A DNA stretch of 64,000 bases from Paramarasmius palmivorus (GCA_037176845.1 JAYKXP010000063.1:62001-126000), one strand, 5' to 3'; positions 45,454 to 57,819 are shown, numbered from the stretch's first letter. Made by a program: numbers and translations. The notes: a model not told the origin generated them from the sequence alone.

Positions 45454-48400
45454 GCTATGTCTTCCGACGCATCATCCGCTTCTTCCATCAACCAGGTCCC
45501 TGTCCTCGATGGGTCCAACTATCGCCAGTGGGAGGACAAACTTGTCCCTTTCCTTAGATTCAAGGGACTCTACCAAGTGGTGAAAGGGTTGAATGTTCGC
45601 CCTGCCAAATTGGAACCCTCTGGAGAATGAGGTCCTACTGCTGAGCAGATCGCAGCTCGCAACAAGGAGATCCTCGAATGGGACAACCTTGACGACCAAG
45701 CCCTAGGTGCCATTGAGCTCACCATCAAGCAGTCCCTTAAGCATCATCTCAAGGCCACTGCCAAACTCACCTATGATGAGCTCAAAAACACCTATAGTGT
45801 GCCTGGTCCTGCCGTCATCTTTGCCGGTTTCAAGAAGACGTTGATGTTCCAACTCTCGGGAACCGCCAATCCATTGCCGGAGATCAACGAGCTGCTCACT
45901 ATTTTCGAGCGCTTGAAACAGAACGGCATGGAGCTTACCGACCTGCAACGTGCGCTCATTCTTCTTGCCGCTATCCCAGCAAGGTGGGACTCAGTCCCGG
46001 CTCTCTTCTTGCAAAAGAAGACCAGTGAACTTGCTTTCACTGAAATTCGCGACGCTCTAGTTGCTGAATTTGAGCGCCGTGACGCGAACAACGCCTCTGC
46101 TATGCGCCTTTCGGCTGTCAGACGCAAGGGGCGTGACCCTAACTATAGGGAATCCCGCCAGGGTCAGAACCCCAAGCCTAATGGCAAGGGTAAACCCTTT
46201 AAGCGTGGATCGCGTGCTGGGAAACAGCAACAGAAGAAGAAGCAGCAGCAGCAGCCGTCCCATCATCATCACTCTCACACGGCTATTGCATCATTGGCAT
46301 CTCGGATCGGTCCCAGCGCCTCTTCGGTCGCTTCTTTCAATCCAAATGGAGTTACCTCCAGGAGAGTCGAGACTAGATCTCCGCAGACCTATCAAGGTAG
46401 CGTACCTTCCGACTCTGTCTATAGTGACGTCGCTTACGCTCGAGCACTCTGTGAGCGTCTCGAAGCTCCCAGGTTCGCGCACAATCTCGAAGCCCTCGAG
46501 AACGTCGTCGCGTCCAGTTCCAAGCGACTCCTCGAAGATTTCCCCGCGCCAGCTCAGAAACGCGCGCGTTCAGAGGAAATCGAGGAGAAGTTGGATTGGG
46601 GAACCGACGTGGAGGAGGTACCCCCTACCGATCTCGACGAGGACATGGGTCACACCGAGGAAGAGGTAGACGGGCTTGACCCACTTAGGCAAGTACCTCG
46701 CACTATACGCAATAATGCAAACTCTAATTGCGCTCATCTTACAGCCGCATTTAGTAGTATATCAATGAACGACTTGTATCAATTATTCAATAGAATAAAT
46801 TCGTTGTCTGATCATTATGCATTGTGTGATAAGTGTAAGGGAAAGAAACCAATGAATGATCTCATTCTTGCCGACTGGATCATGGATTCAGGTGCTTCTA
46901 TGCACTTTACCGGCAATTTGAGTGATTTCGCCGATTATGAACCATTACGGAATGGTCCAATGATCAATACTGCATCTAAACAAACTGAGCTTAAGTGCGA
47001 AGGCAAAGGATCAGTATTCTTTGATCACATCATTGAAACAAAAACTGGTTCATTTACAAGACGCACTACGCGCTTGTATCCAGTATATTATATCCCGAAT
47101 TTATCTATTAGACTTTTGTCTATGGGAGAAATTTTACAAGATTCGGTTGTTATAGGCAGTCGCCGAAAACTCGAATTCTTGAATAGGAATGAGCAGCAGA
47201 CTATGCTTTGCCATCCTCATTCTATTGGTGACCCAATTTATTGGTTACAAACTCGCATCTCACCTGCTGAGGAATTAATTGCCGGTTCACTTGTTTCATC
47301 ATCGAACTTCGAACTATGGCATAAACGCTTCGGACATCCGTCTAAGCGAGTGCTTGAAAAAGCAAAGGAGAACACCATAAAGTTCCCTCAGAATCTTTCG
47401 ATTCCCACCGAGCATATTTGCTCTGGATGCGCTGAAGGAAAAATGAAATCAAAGTCGTTTCCTCCTTCTGGCTCTCGAGCTTCAAGAGCCTTCGAGCGAA
47501 TCCATTCAGATCTGAAGTCTTTTCCGGTTGAATCTTATCACCGCTTTAAGTACTTCATGACGTTTTTCGACGATCATTCTTCCCATGGCTGGTTAATTCT
47601 ACTCCGCGCCAAAAGTGATGCTATCACGGCTTTGCGGAACTTTATTGCCATGGTTAAAACCCAACACAACGCCGTCATCAAAGAATGGATGTCGGATGAA
47701 GGGGGAGAATTTAAATCGAAGGAATTCGATCAGGTCTTATTAGACCAGGGAATTAAAATTCTGCAAAGCGTACCGCATACACCACAGCAAAATGGTCGTG
47801 CCGAACGTTTTAATGAGACTGTTATGGACAAAGCGCAGGCTTTACGCTTCGACGCGTGTTTACCACAGTCTTGGTGGGAATTTTGTGTGTTGCATGCCTT
47901 GCATGTCTACAACTGTACACCGATTATTGGACGTCTACAAGGAAAGACTCCTTTTGAATGGTTATATGGAAAAGCTCCTGATGTCTCGCATTTCCGAGTA
48001 TTAGGTTGTGGCGGATACGTTTACGTTCCCAAGGATAAGAGAGTTAATAAACTCTCTCCTAGAGCCGAACTAATGACGTTCATTGGCTATCAAGAGGGAA
48101 TGAAGGGTTTTCTTTTCATGGATTCCCGTAACTATATCGTTAAAGCCGCTACCGCTCTTTTCGACGAAAACCTGTTTCCGAAGTGTCCGGAGTCTAAACC
48201 GAAAGGTGTAACCCCAGTAGCCTCTAAACCAGGTCCATCATTTATTCCTTTATCTTTGGACGAAGACGACGAACCTTCACATCGTCCTTCACCTCCTACA
48301 CCTGCAAAGGACACTGCACCTGATCACGACGGTGATCAGAGTCCACGGCAATCATCGCCAAGGCAGAGTCCGCCGCCGTCATCACCGAGCAGAAGCAGAT

Positions 48401-50469
48401 CAGCTTCCGAAGGAGATAGATCACCTCCGGGTGAAATTGGATCAACAGATGGTGATCAACAATTAGGTGCGGATCACGGAGTGATTCATCCTCCGGCATC
48501 ACCGCCTGTTGAACCAACATCTGGTCCATCACAGAGCGATTCTCAGCCAAGATGCTCTGCTAGACAGCGGACAGGAGTTCAGCGCCCAGGCAACATATTT
48601 GGTGAACAAGCTGATCCGAATAATCCTGCACAAGTACAGCGGGACGTAGACCGTCAGTCAGTTTGGAGAAATGCAACGGGTGATGTAGAGCCTGGTCGCT
48701 CCAGCTCTATACCCAGGCCTAGAGGTCGTAAGGCTAGACCTCGTGGATCAGGCGCTTCACGCGTTCCTGGCCCTAGTTCCACATCATCTCCATCTGAACG
48801 CGACACGACTGGTCACGCTACAGCTGAATCCCTGATGCATAAACTATCCCAGGAAGGGGGAGTAGGGCTAGTGAATTTGCTCATTAATAAAGCGATTCCT
48901 AATCAAGACCTACCAAGTCCTTCTAATGTTCGAGAATGGACTTTCCAAGATATTGCGCGAATGCCTGAATCGCAGCAAAAGGAATGGAAGATTGCTTGCC
49001 GCGAAGAACTTGAAGCACTTCGCAAGCGCAAAGTCTTCGAACTTGTAGATCTTCCATCGGATCGCAAGACTGTTAAGAACAGATGGGTATTCGACATCAA
49101 ATCTGATGGTCGAAAGAAAGCTCGACTTGTAGCTAAAGGTTTTTCTCAAGTCGAAGGTGTAGATTTTGATGAAATCTTCTCACCAGTTGTTCGTTATGAG
49201 TCTGTTCGCATGTTATTAGCGCTAGCAGCACTCGAGAACTGGCATGTGTCCGCACTGGACGTCAAGAGCGCTTTCTTATATGGCGAACTTGAAGAAGAAA
49301 TCTACATGGAACAACCTGAAGGTTTTAAAGTCAAAGGCCAAGAACGTAAAGTTCTACGCTTGCGCTGAGCTATCTATGGATTGAAACAAGCTGCACTCGT
49401 ATGGTGGAGAGCGCTAACTAAATCCATGAAGAAATTAGGCTTTAAACGTTTAGTTTCTGATGCAGGCATATTCATCCATCGTGATGATCAAGGACGTCTC
49501 GTAATTGCTATTATATACGTTGACGATGCCTTATTTATCGGACCTGATCCGAAATACGTTGCCCAGAAGAAAGCTGAATTTATGAAGAAATGGGAATGTC
49601 GTGATCTTGGAGAAGCAAATGAGTTCCTACGTATGCGCATTCGTCGAGATGGTGATAGAGTCTTAATTGACCAAATCCCATATCTCAAGAAAGTGCTGCA
49701 ACGTTTTGGAATGGAAAATGCTAAGGTAGCAAAGACACCTCTTCCTGCAGGCTATAAGCCAGTAGAGAACAAAGAATCTGTCGACCCTGCTATTCGCTCC
49801 AGATTTCAGTCAGTCATCGGGTCACTGCTATACATTATGTTAGGCACAAGACCTGATATTGCCTATGCCATTACCAAGCTATCGCAGTTCTCTGCGAATC
49901 CTTCTAAAGATCATCTCAGCAAAGCGCTATATATTTGCCGCTATCTTGCTGGAACGTCAAACTACGCTTTAGTATATGACGGAAGATCCAATAAAGGATT
50001 GTTAGCGTACACAGACTCAGACTGGGCTGCTGATCCAATTAAGCGCCGTTCTGTAACTGGATACTTTTATAAGTTGGCAAATGGCATATTCTGTTGGCAA
50101 TCTCGTGCACAGAAGACTGTTGCCCTTTCTTCAACCGAAGCCGAATATATGGCTCTTTCGGACTGTAGCCGTCAGGCTGCATGGATCAAATCTCTTCTCA
50201 CAGAACTTGGACTTCCGAATCCAGCTATACCAATCTGTGGAGACAACCAAGGCTCGATATTTATCGCCTCCAACCCTGTACAGGAACGCCGAACTAAGCA
50301 TATTGATATACGTTATCATTACGTTCGTGAATCTGTCGAGGATGGAAAGGTTGATCTGTTTTTCATAAACGGAGATTATAATCCTGCTGATATGTTCACT
50401 AAGAATCTTGGCCATGTCAAGTTCTTGGAGTTCAGAAAGCATCTTGGGCTTGAGTTTTATACTCAATAA
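45454..50469 (+). pseudogene. Copia gag-pol polyprotein with two in-frame TGA codons
   Basis: A single 1672-codon frame from ATG 45454. Gag opens VPVLDGSNYRQWEDKLVPFL (UBN2-like). It later has a Gln/His-rich basic stretch, but I see no CCHC zinc knuckle. The protease has WIMDSGASMHF near residue 480. The pre-integrase segment has LWHKRFGHPSKRVL and CSGCAEGKM. The integrase catalytic residues lie in RIHSDLKSF, WMSDEGGEF and QQNGRAERFNE. The reverse transcriptase has NRWVFDIKSDGRKKARLVAK and the YVDD site near residue 1355. RNase H has SDWAADPIKRRSVTGYF and SSTEAEYMAL. TGA at 45628-45630 cuts gag after LEPSGE. TGA at 49366-49368 cuts the reverse transcriptase just before AIYGLKQA. No other damage is visible. 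Confidence 0.95.
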
Positions 50470-50622
50470 ACTCGCTCAATGCAGTAGAAAATAAAACGAC
50501 TCGCAATGAAGAGCAAAAAGCACATCTAGATTCACAACGCAGACCTAGCGATAATAGATGATGAAATTCACTTCCTTGTCCTCATATTCAGAGTCCTTCT
50601 ACAATCCTAGCTGCACTTAGCG

Positions 50623-50630
50623 AGGGGGAG
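50623..50630 (+). promoter_or_regulatory. Polypurine tract
   Basis: AGGGGGAG directly precedes the 3' LTR; it primes plus-strand DNA synthesis in LTR elements. Confidence 0.85.
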
Positions 50631-50895
50631 TGTTGAAACTATCTTTAGATTAGATTATATCCACTCTATCTCCGAGCACCACTCGGAATTCCTTAGTCTT
50701 ACTGTACGTACCACTTGGACTCCTATGCGGGTTACTTCTGTACTTTAGTATATAAGCTAGTTGGTATCTACTGGAATAGACAGTGCTTTACACACTACCA
50801 AGTCGCATACACTTCTATCTCTCATCAGATATATTCATCAGGTAAGCCTCAGTCAATCCACTGCCACTGCGGTAGGCTAGGCATATGCTTCGACA
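50631..50895 (+). repeat. 3' LTR (265 bp)
   Basis: Same ends and sequence as the 5' LTR, followed by the ATTAG duplication at 50896-50900. Confidence 0.95.
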
Positions 50896-50900
50896 ATTAG

Positions 50901-51967
50901 GTCCTTTTACCACTCAGTTCACCAATCGTAATGTCACTCCGATATCACTTAGCACACCAATGCAACACCTCAAGCCATTCTCCATCCTAAACCATAGACA
51001 ACATCAGCAAAGATACGAAGCAGAACACACAGATAGTTATCAGTTGGTTATGAGTTGGAGGCGTACACCGGATTCTCAAGATACAGAACAACAGGTATGC
51101 TTTGCTCCATGATATCATATCGTTAACCAACTTTGTCAATTCTCTAGCGAGTCGCCTTACATGCTGTTGCTCGGAGTCATGAACATTGAAGCTGAATGTA
51201 CGGACATCACTCCCCCTTAGCACATCATTCAGCATCTAGTTACTCTACATCACGCACCACCGTTGTGTATACGTACATGAAATATATCTCTATTCTTATA
51301 CCAGACTGTCCAATGCCGGAATGTTTGCTATGTACTGCATTGGTTCAGAAGTGTCGCATGCAAGCGCCCATCAAGCGCCCATGTCTCGGCGATTCAATCC
51401 ATAAGATTTCAATGTGCAGGTAGGCCTGTTCTGGAATGCATTTGAGTGAAAAATATTCTGAGTAGGTAGGTTTCTGTTTCCAAAATGCCCTGACTAATTA
51501 TTGGCAGTGCAACCGTTTGATTCTGGTGGAAAATCTGTGAAACTCACCTTTGAATACGAGTTTCGACTCTTAGGACGCGTACTGTCATTGTTATGGTACC
51601 AGTATTCGTTTGTGAATACTCCAATACATTCTTTAAACATCTCCGATAAGTGACATGGCCCGTGCTCGATACAAGTCCCTTACAATCGAGGTATATACTG
51701 TGGAACTCACCCCAGTTTTCACTATTCTCAAGTATTATCATCTCCATCCACGTTTACAGGAAAGATCTCGTTTCTAAATCATTCATTACAGCATACGTAG
51801 ACTGCCTGGTTTTACTGAAAGTGAAAGAAGTAGGGAAACCTAGCTTGAGGTTCGAAGATTTGAAGATTGACATTGAGGCGCGCACTATGTATGAATTGAT
51901 CAGATCATGTCTTCGTACATCGTCCCGAGTCCTTGACCCCAAATCGACATCCCACACGCATTCATAA
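50901..51967 (+). other. Possible broken cargo gene of the TIR element
   Basis: Several plus-strand blocks look protein-coding and are bounded by plausible splice sites: LGPFTTQFTNRNVTPISLST, QPFDSGGKSVKLTFEYEFRL, and a last block KDLVSKSFITAYVDCLVLLK followed by EDLKIDIEARTMYELIRSCL, ending at 51967. They are not joined in a convincing frame, and the upstream end would be cut by the copia insertion. I recognise no domain. If real, this is a gene inside the TIR element that the copia insertion disrupted. Confidence 0.25.
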
Positions 51968-53021
51968 GCTGAGCGTCACTGTGTGCTATATTCATGTCCT
52001 TGATGATGGTCTATTGACATCCGTCACCTTACCAGGATTCCAAGACCAAATTAATTGTTTGAACTACATAAACGGTGAATCGTACTTCTCTTTGCGATTG
52101 TCTCCAACCTTTTCCTTCGTTCCAAGACATCATAATATATATCATCAAGTTAGCTTGTAGATATTATTATTCACAAAGAAAATACATTATTACAAGGCAT
52201 GCCTGAGTAAGCTAGCTGAGACAGGAACCATACGTCAACACTAAACAACAGCAAAAGCTTCGCACTACAGCGTATGAATAACAACGTCTGAGTTGAGAAG
52301 TAATCGGTGCGTCCCGAAGGTAAAAACGCGATTGAGATTGACAACACGTGCCCAGAAGGGCAACGATACAGAGCCCGTGTGATACTGAATAGTTGAGGCG
52401 AGGAGTGTATGCTGACCGATGGGGTGTTACAAGGGGCGCCGATGGCTAGAAAATATCTGAAGTTTGCTCAATGGCACACTGTCGATTAGAAAATGAGCAC
52501 AGGATAGTGACAATGCTCTCACCAAAGGTGTGTCAGTCACTATGATTGTATTCCCCCTTCAGCAAGTTGGCGATGGCAGTTGGAGTAAGCCTTCATAGAA
52601 CCTCACGTCACTACGTATTCCCGGGCTTCGAGTATTCGTGAGACGTGCAGGCTTTGAAACTTCCCAGTGCCCATCGCCGACTTCTGAAGAGATCCATTTT
52701 GGCATGTTTTGAGTGGAGGAAGAAAACAACCGGAATCACGAAAATATGAAGCCTAGAAAAAACTAAGGCATTGTCAATACTATTTCTGGGTTCAAATTTT
52801 GAGTTGGGCGCACCCGATGAATTCTCCTTTCTGACACCGGTTCTCTTTCTCTCTAGGCAGTAATGAGCAGGGGAAAAGGCCACAAGGGCGAGGGTGGAGA
52901 CAACTGGCAACAAGGCACGAAGTTTTCGACTGGTAACGTTGGGACAGGCTGAGGTCTGGGGGTCGTGATGATGAGTTGAATGACAGCGATGTCGACGACG
53001 ACGACGACAGTATCCAGAAGG
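51968..53021. other. No recognisable gene
   Basis: Interior of the putative TIR element up to its right inverted repeat. Short frames only. A minus-strand frame at 52611-52913 has a hydrophobic start but no supporting features. Confidence 0.35.
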
Positions 53022-53413
53022 TTCAAATTAGTTTTGAAGATTCGTGGTGGCCGGTGACAGCGAGGACCAGCATAAACTGTAGGCTGACCCAGGAGAAATT
53101 TTTCCTGACAACGTTGACGATACTCGGGGCATTGGGCAACGATGAGAGCGGCGGAGAGTGATAAAGGCCGTGGGAGCGACTAGGAGTGATTCCAAGAAGC
53201 TGGATGAGTCATCGGGACCGGCAGCGAAGACCGGCAGAAAAGGCGGCGGGAGACTTGGAGAAAATTGAGGAGAGGAAAGAGCAGGTGCAGCGAGGAGCAG
53301 CGGAAAGGTGCATCGGGGTGCAGGAAAAACCCCCATCATTCCGTCTAATCAGACGCCAGGAACCACCCCGTTCTGGGCGTCTTATCAGACGCGAGTGATG
53401 GGACACAAAGGTG
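53022..53413 (-). repeat. Right ~390-bp inverted repeat
   Basis: Reverse-complement partner of 44427-44815, with a few small indels and a divergent inner end. It ends exactly where the dispersed repeat copy 2 begins. Confidence 0.8.
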
Positions 53414-53419
53414 AGCGGA

Positions 53420-54245
53420 GATCGTACCAGTGAGTGTGTGAAGACGACATAGGGAGCGACATGTATGAGACCTTTCTTACTGTACTCCTTCAGTTTTCCA
53501 CCTGATCTAGCCGGCAAAATCTTCAAACTATAGGTCTTCTTCTATGCGATGGAAAGAGGCCTCCGTGGAGATGTGGATGTAGATTATCACAGTGTATGTG
53601 GACGAGGGTGTGTGTGAGAAGCTTGTTATTTTCATACAAGCATAGAAGGGGTACATAGAAGGTTCGAAGGATGTGGAGGAAGTGGGAGGCATCAAGTCGT
53701 TGTTGTGTTCCATGCGTCGTCATCGGTAGTTGCGGGCGAACACCCATTCGAGGCTTCACCAGCACGGGGACTTCGGGTTGTAGATGCTGGCAAAGTGGAA
53801 GTGTTGCACGTAGAGACTTGGAGTCTTCGCGTTGGACGGTGGAGCTGATGTGCAGTAGTAAAGGACCTTGAATTTGTTAGTACTGCACAGAGACCAGGGG
53901 GAACGGCAGAACATACCTGCATTCAGCTCCAGCGACATTACAGTGGATGACTGATTGTTATAACCTGTTAGCGCTTTAGCTACAATACAAACGGAGAGAA
54001 ATGAGAGGGAACATACCAGTCCTGTATCCTTGACAAGGCTTGCGTCGTCCGTCTGTCTGTTTTCTTGTTAGCTCACTGGGATGGCAAGTAGTAACAGCAT
54101 AAAATGCACCTGTGCCTCTGAATAATTATTTCGAGCAATATACGTTGTCTTCAGAGTTGGTGTAGAACGTTTCGGGAGAAGGATTACAGGCGTCAGAGCA
54201 GAGGAGGAAAAAAAAGGTAGCTTTACCCACGATCACTCCCCTGCT
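53420..54245 (-). repeat. Dispersed repeat, copy 2
   Basis: Aligned with copy 1 from GGAGCGACATGTATG to the Lys-like A-run and CCC end. The first-exon ATG of copy 1 is not preserved here (GTAATCC in place of ATGATCC), so this copy is probably not a functional gene. The best conserved part (53700-53830) includes CACCCATTCGAGGCTTCACC, with a translated similarity RSPRAGEASNGC in one frame. Confidence 0.55.
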
Positions 54246-55487
54246 TCGAATTCTTGACTCTGAACCACCATTTTCATTTAATGTATTCCCAACAGACATG
54301 AACAGCTCTATACCCTCATTCCCATACTCACCGGTATGCTCCCTTTTTGATACAGGCGCCTTTTCCATTTTAAGTCACCTATAGCATACAACACAGCTTT
54401 ATGGGAATGCATAAAGTAGGCAGAGAATGAATGATTTACAACATGAGAGTAAACCAGTGACTTAGACATCTTGATTGTATCCCGAGGGTCTCGAGGCTTA
54501 GCTATGTGCGCATGTGAGCAAGGAGGTGGATAAGAGACCCGTTGTTTATGGTACTGTTTGTTATGGAAAAAGAAATACAGGTGTGCAGTAGTGCCGCTCG
54601 GTATTGACGACTACCAAGTTGACGACTACCAAGTTCAACTTCACTAGAACTCGTCAACTACTAGCAAGCTGTTGTCCTGGTGCCGTGTAGGAAGGCCATC
54701 TTAATCCGGTCTTTTTAGTCCGGGTCTTCTTGACTAACAACCATAGAAACAGGAGTGAGCCATTCCAGAGCCCAGTGCAAGGCCATTGGCTCACGGAATA
54801 ATGGGAGGAGAATCGAGAACCTACCATCGAATGTACATCATCTGCTAAGTGTCCAGGATCCAATCTTCGTTAATATAGCAGTCGCACATCTGATGTAGGG
54901 TTACTGTCCATATGTGTATTGTTCTATTAGAATCCTTTAGGCTTGGACTAAAGTTTGCCGTTGGCTAGCTCAGTAACCTTCAGCTGGCCCAGCTGAAGGT
55001 TAAACGATTCAGGCTGCACACGTACAATGCGTACGAGGATACAAAAACCCTTTTCGTAGGCACAAGAACGTCATTTTTGAACCTATTGGTGTCGCTGGTG
55101 TCTTAAATGGGATACATACACCATCTGTGCTAGCTTTATATCCCGGGACACCTCAAACTACATCTATAGTCATAGTAGGTGATAGAAAATGGATTCACAC
55201 AGAGAACCTCATTTCAATATGTGGTCTCGAGCATAAAATCCATTATTGAGAGATTGTGCGGCTACAACGAGCAGAAATAATGAGTCGATGACGGTGGTGT
55301 CAGTTACAGAATGAAATACAAAATAGCACCTGTGCGCTCTAGTCCAAATATTGGTTTGATGATTATAAAGTAACTCGCGTGGTGTTAACCAAATATTGTG
55401 TTTCCACCTTGGAGAACTGGAGAAAACAAGTACGATCTGTGGCCGGTACTCTGATGATCTAGAGTATCCTTTTCACTAGCAAAGCGG
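54246..55487. other. No recognisable gene (1.2 kb)
   Basis: No domain or exon chain found. It contains a short palindrome GTAACCTTCAGCTGGCCCAG with its partner CTGAAGGTTAA near 54970-55000. It lies downstream of the NACHT gene and holds its terminator. Confidence 0.35.
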
Positions 55488-57819
55488 CTAACATATGCAA
55501 TCAGCATCAGGAAATGCTACAGATATAAAATGCAATACATACGGATCCATCGGCATATTTGTGGCAGCTCTTATCGCTTGTGCAAAATCATATTTCGGTG
55601 ATCGTTTGTATTGGTTGCAAGCATCGCGTTGGATCCCTAGCCATGACGAAGTAATCTCCTCCTTCCCGAAGTAGCGCATCCAAGTTGGGTAGTGTCCCGG
55701 GTAGGGCTCGTTACCGTACCCGTACACGACGGTCTGTACGGGATCGTACATACGGGTACGGACACTGTGCCCGTGGTTACTTAAGCTGTTATCCGGTGAT
55801 TTCGCATTGCAAGGATGCCACTCGAGAATGACGGAGCGTCTAGGTAGCTTTTCCGAGAGTATTTTCTCTACGCCGTCTGAATATGACGCAATGTCTTTAT
55901 AGAAAAACAGGAGAAACTTCCTGCACTCCTCCAGTGAAGCCCAATGCTCCTAATACACCAAGTAAGTTGACTGGTCTGGAGGTAAAAATCAAATTGAAAA
56001 TACCTTGTTGCCATCAAATACGTCAATAACCTGCACCGCTCGTCCCAAAAGCCCCAACAGACTTAAACATTCCACCCAGAAGAGAAAATATTCCTTGAAA
56101 AATTGATCTAAGTACCGATCAATCTCCGTTTGCGTGAATGACGACATGGTCAAATGCTTTTCCCAGAAAAGACAGGCATACTTTAAGGCTACCGGCATGT
56201 ACTTCTTCCTCCTTTCGGAAAGATCCATGACCTTGCTGTACTCAGCAGGAGGTGATATTTTGCAGATGTTACTTTGTCGGTGACGGTGAAGAATGTCGAA
56301 GCAACAACGGGTGATGTCGGCATGTCTGAGTGATGGTTCTATATGAAATTTTCCAGCTCGTCTTTTGTCGACAAGGAAGTCGTATAAAGACTGGTGATAG
56401 ATTTGGACAGGCTCGGGAGAATTAACGTCCCAAGCCAACTTCAAGATTGATGAGAGGCCATCAAGGATCACGTCTACGTCGCCTTTGCTCTCTATCATAG
56501 ACGATATCAGCAAGTTCAAGTCCTGCCTGGACAAAGGAATGAAGAGGGACATGACGGTCCCTATGACGATTTTGAAGTGGCTGGTATCATTTTCGGCTTC
56601 GGAAAGTACGTGCCTGTAAAGGTTATCGAGAGGAGCGTAGGGGTCGCACTGGGGGGAGCACACGGATCCGCTATGGAACAACATCGAAAGCCGCCGTTGA
56701 GGATTCGAAGCTCGTGGGATTTTGCTGTCATGCCTAACAAATTCGATGGCACTCGATGCATAAATAAAAAGGCCGGAAGATGCCTTCACCAATCGATCAA
56801 CAACCTCTTGTGACGGCCAATTCTGAGCATCGGAAATGTATTTTGCCTTCTCTTCCCGAATCGATTGGAAGGAGGTGGTAAGGAAGCGACGGATGTCAGC
56901 ATTGGCGCCGTAATCACTCAGACAGAGAGAGTTTATGAGGGCAGGGTCCGTTGCTGCGACTAGATCCTGAATGTAGTGTACGGATCTACTGGTGAAGAAA
57001 AGTTTGAACAATGGCTTATTCGCGAGCAATCGAATGAGAGACCGTAACGTGTCCACGGAGTCTTCGCACTCATCCAATGCTTCAAGGATGATAACAGCGT
57101 CACGCACGCAGGCTCCATGTGACTGCAAGGGCTCTGCGATCAACCTCTGTAATTGCACATGTGGTCCAGCGTCAATGATAGACGGATCGTCTTTCAAAAC
57201 CTGCATTATAGCGTCATTTAGCTCCCTGCTATAGTTGGCAAGCTGTGCAGCAATGGTGGTAAATAGCTGCGTAGCATTGCTTCTGTCTCCGTGTGTTCGC
57301 TGGAAAAAGAAGGTCGCAGCAATGGTGCCATTGCCACACGCAGTTTCAAGAAATGGATTGCGCGTCGTCCGAGTCCTGGCACAGTTGTCGGCTATGCTTC
57401 GAGCGATTGCAGATTTCCCTTCCCCAGCCAGTCCTTTTAACCATAGTAAGCGCTTTGTAACGTGCCGGTTGCACACCCATTGCATAATCGACTGTATGAT
57501 TTCGACTCTTGTACCAGGTTCGCAGCGTGGAGAAGTATCATCAAGCGAATGTATTGCAGTTTTTGCAATGACGGGTCGCAAATGACCATAAACTAGGGAA
57601 AATTGGATAAAAATGAACATGCGTTATACAGGTGAGGCACATACTTGAGTAATCCAATGAGTTGCTTATTGTAGCATCACCAGCTACGTTATAGAAATTT
57701 CCTCCACTGATGTCGACATTGGACCTTTCAAACAGGGTCGCAGCCCCAGTATGAAACCCAGGTGGTTGCCACATATTCGCGCCGTTGTCGATTCTTCCGT
57801 CGGGGAAATCGAAGGGCAT
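55488..57819 (-). CDS. NACHT (NLR-type) protein with GGNFYNVAGD N-terminal motif
   Basis: Three exons (57819-57645, 57592-56004, 55949-55488) give an exactly in-frame 741-aa protein. STAND/NACHT NTPases act as switchable receptors that oligomerise when triggered, in fungi linked to incompatibility and defence. Exon 1 (58 aa) carries NVDISGGNFYNVAGDATISN, the motif shared with the genes at 9.4-12.6 kb. Exon 2 holds the NACHT domain: Walker A LKGLAGEGKSAIARSI, the FFFQRTHGDRSN sensor-like block, Walker B VIILEALDECED (first acidic residue Glu rather than the usual Asp), and FFTSRSVHYIQ. A winged-helix-like segment follows (YHQSLYDFLVDKRRAG). No WD40, ankyrin or TPR repeats follow; the last 154 aa are of unknown type. 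The frame is clean, so the gene is probably active. Confidence 0.88.

Larger units (their letters stand above)
45013..50895 (+). mobile_element. Full-length Ty1/copia LTR retrotransposon
   Basis: 5883 bp: two LTRs of 265 bp, primer-binding site, one gag-pol frame and a polypurine tract, flanked by ATTAG. The domain order protease, integrase, reverse transcriptase, RNase H defines the Ty1/copia group. The LTRs read identical on inspection and the target duplication is perfect, so the insertion is recent. Two in-frame TGA codons mean this copy needs help from another to move. Confidence 0.96.
44427..53413. mobile_element. Probable TIR element (~3 kb) with nested copia element
   Basis: Bounded by inverted repeats of about 390 bp that begin CACCTTTGTGTCCCATCACT on both strands. 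Without the 5.9-kb copia insertion it would be about 3.1 kb. AGCGGAGGT (44417-44425) and AGCGGAGAT (53414-53422) lie at or one base outside the ends and may be a mutated 9-bp target duplication, which would suit a Mutator-like element. I found no transposase. The interior has only a weak plus-strand coding series (50.9-52.0 kb). It could instead be two inverted copies of one repeat. Confidence 0.5.
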
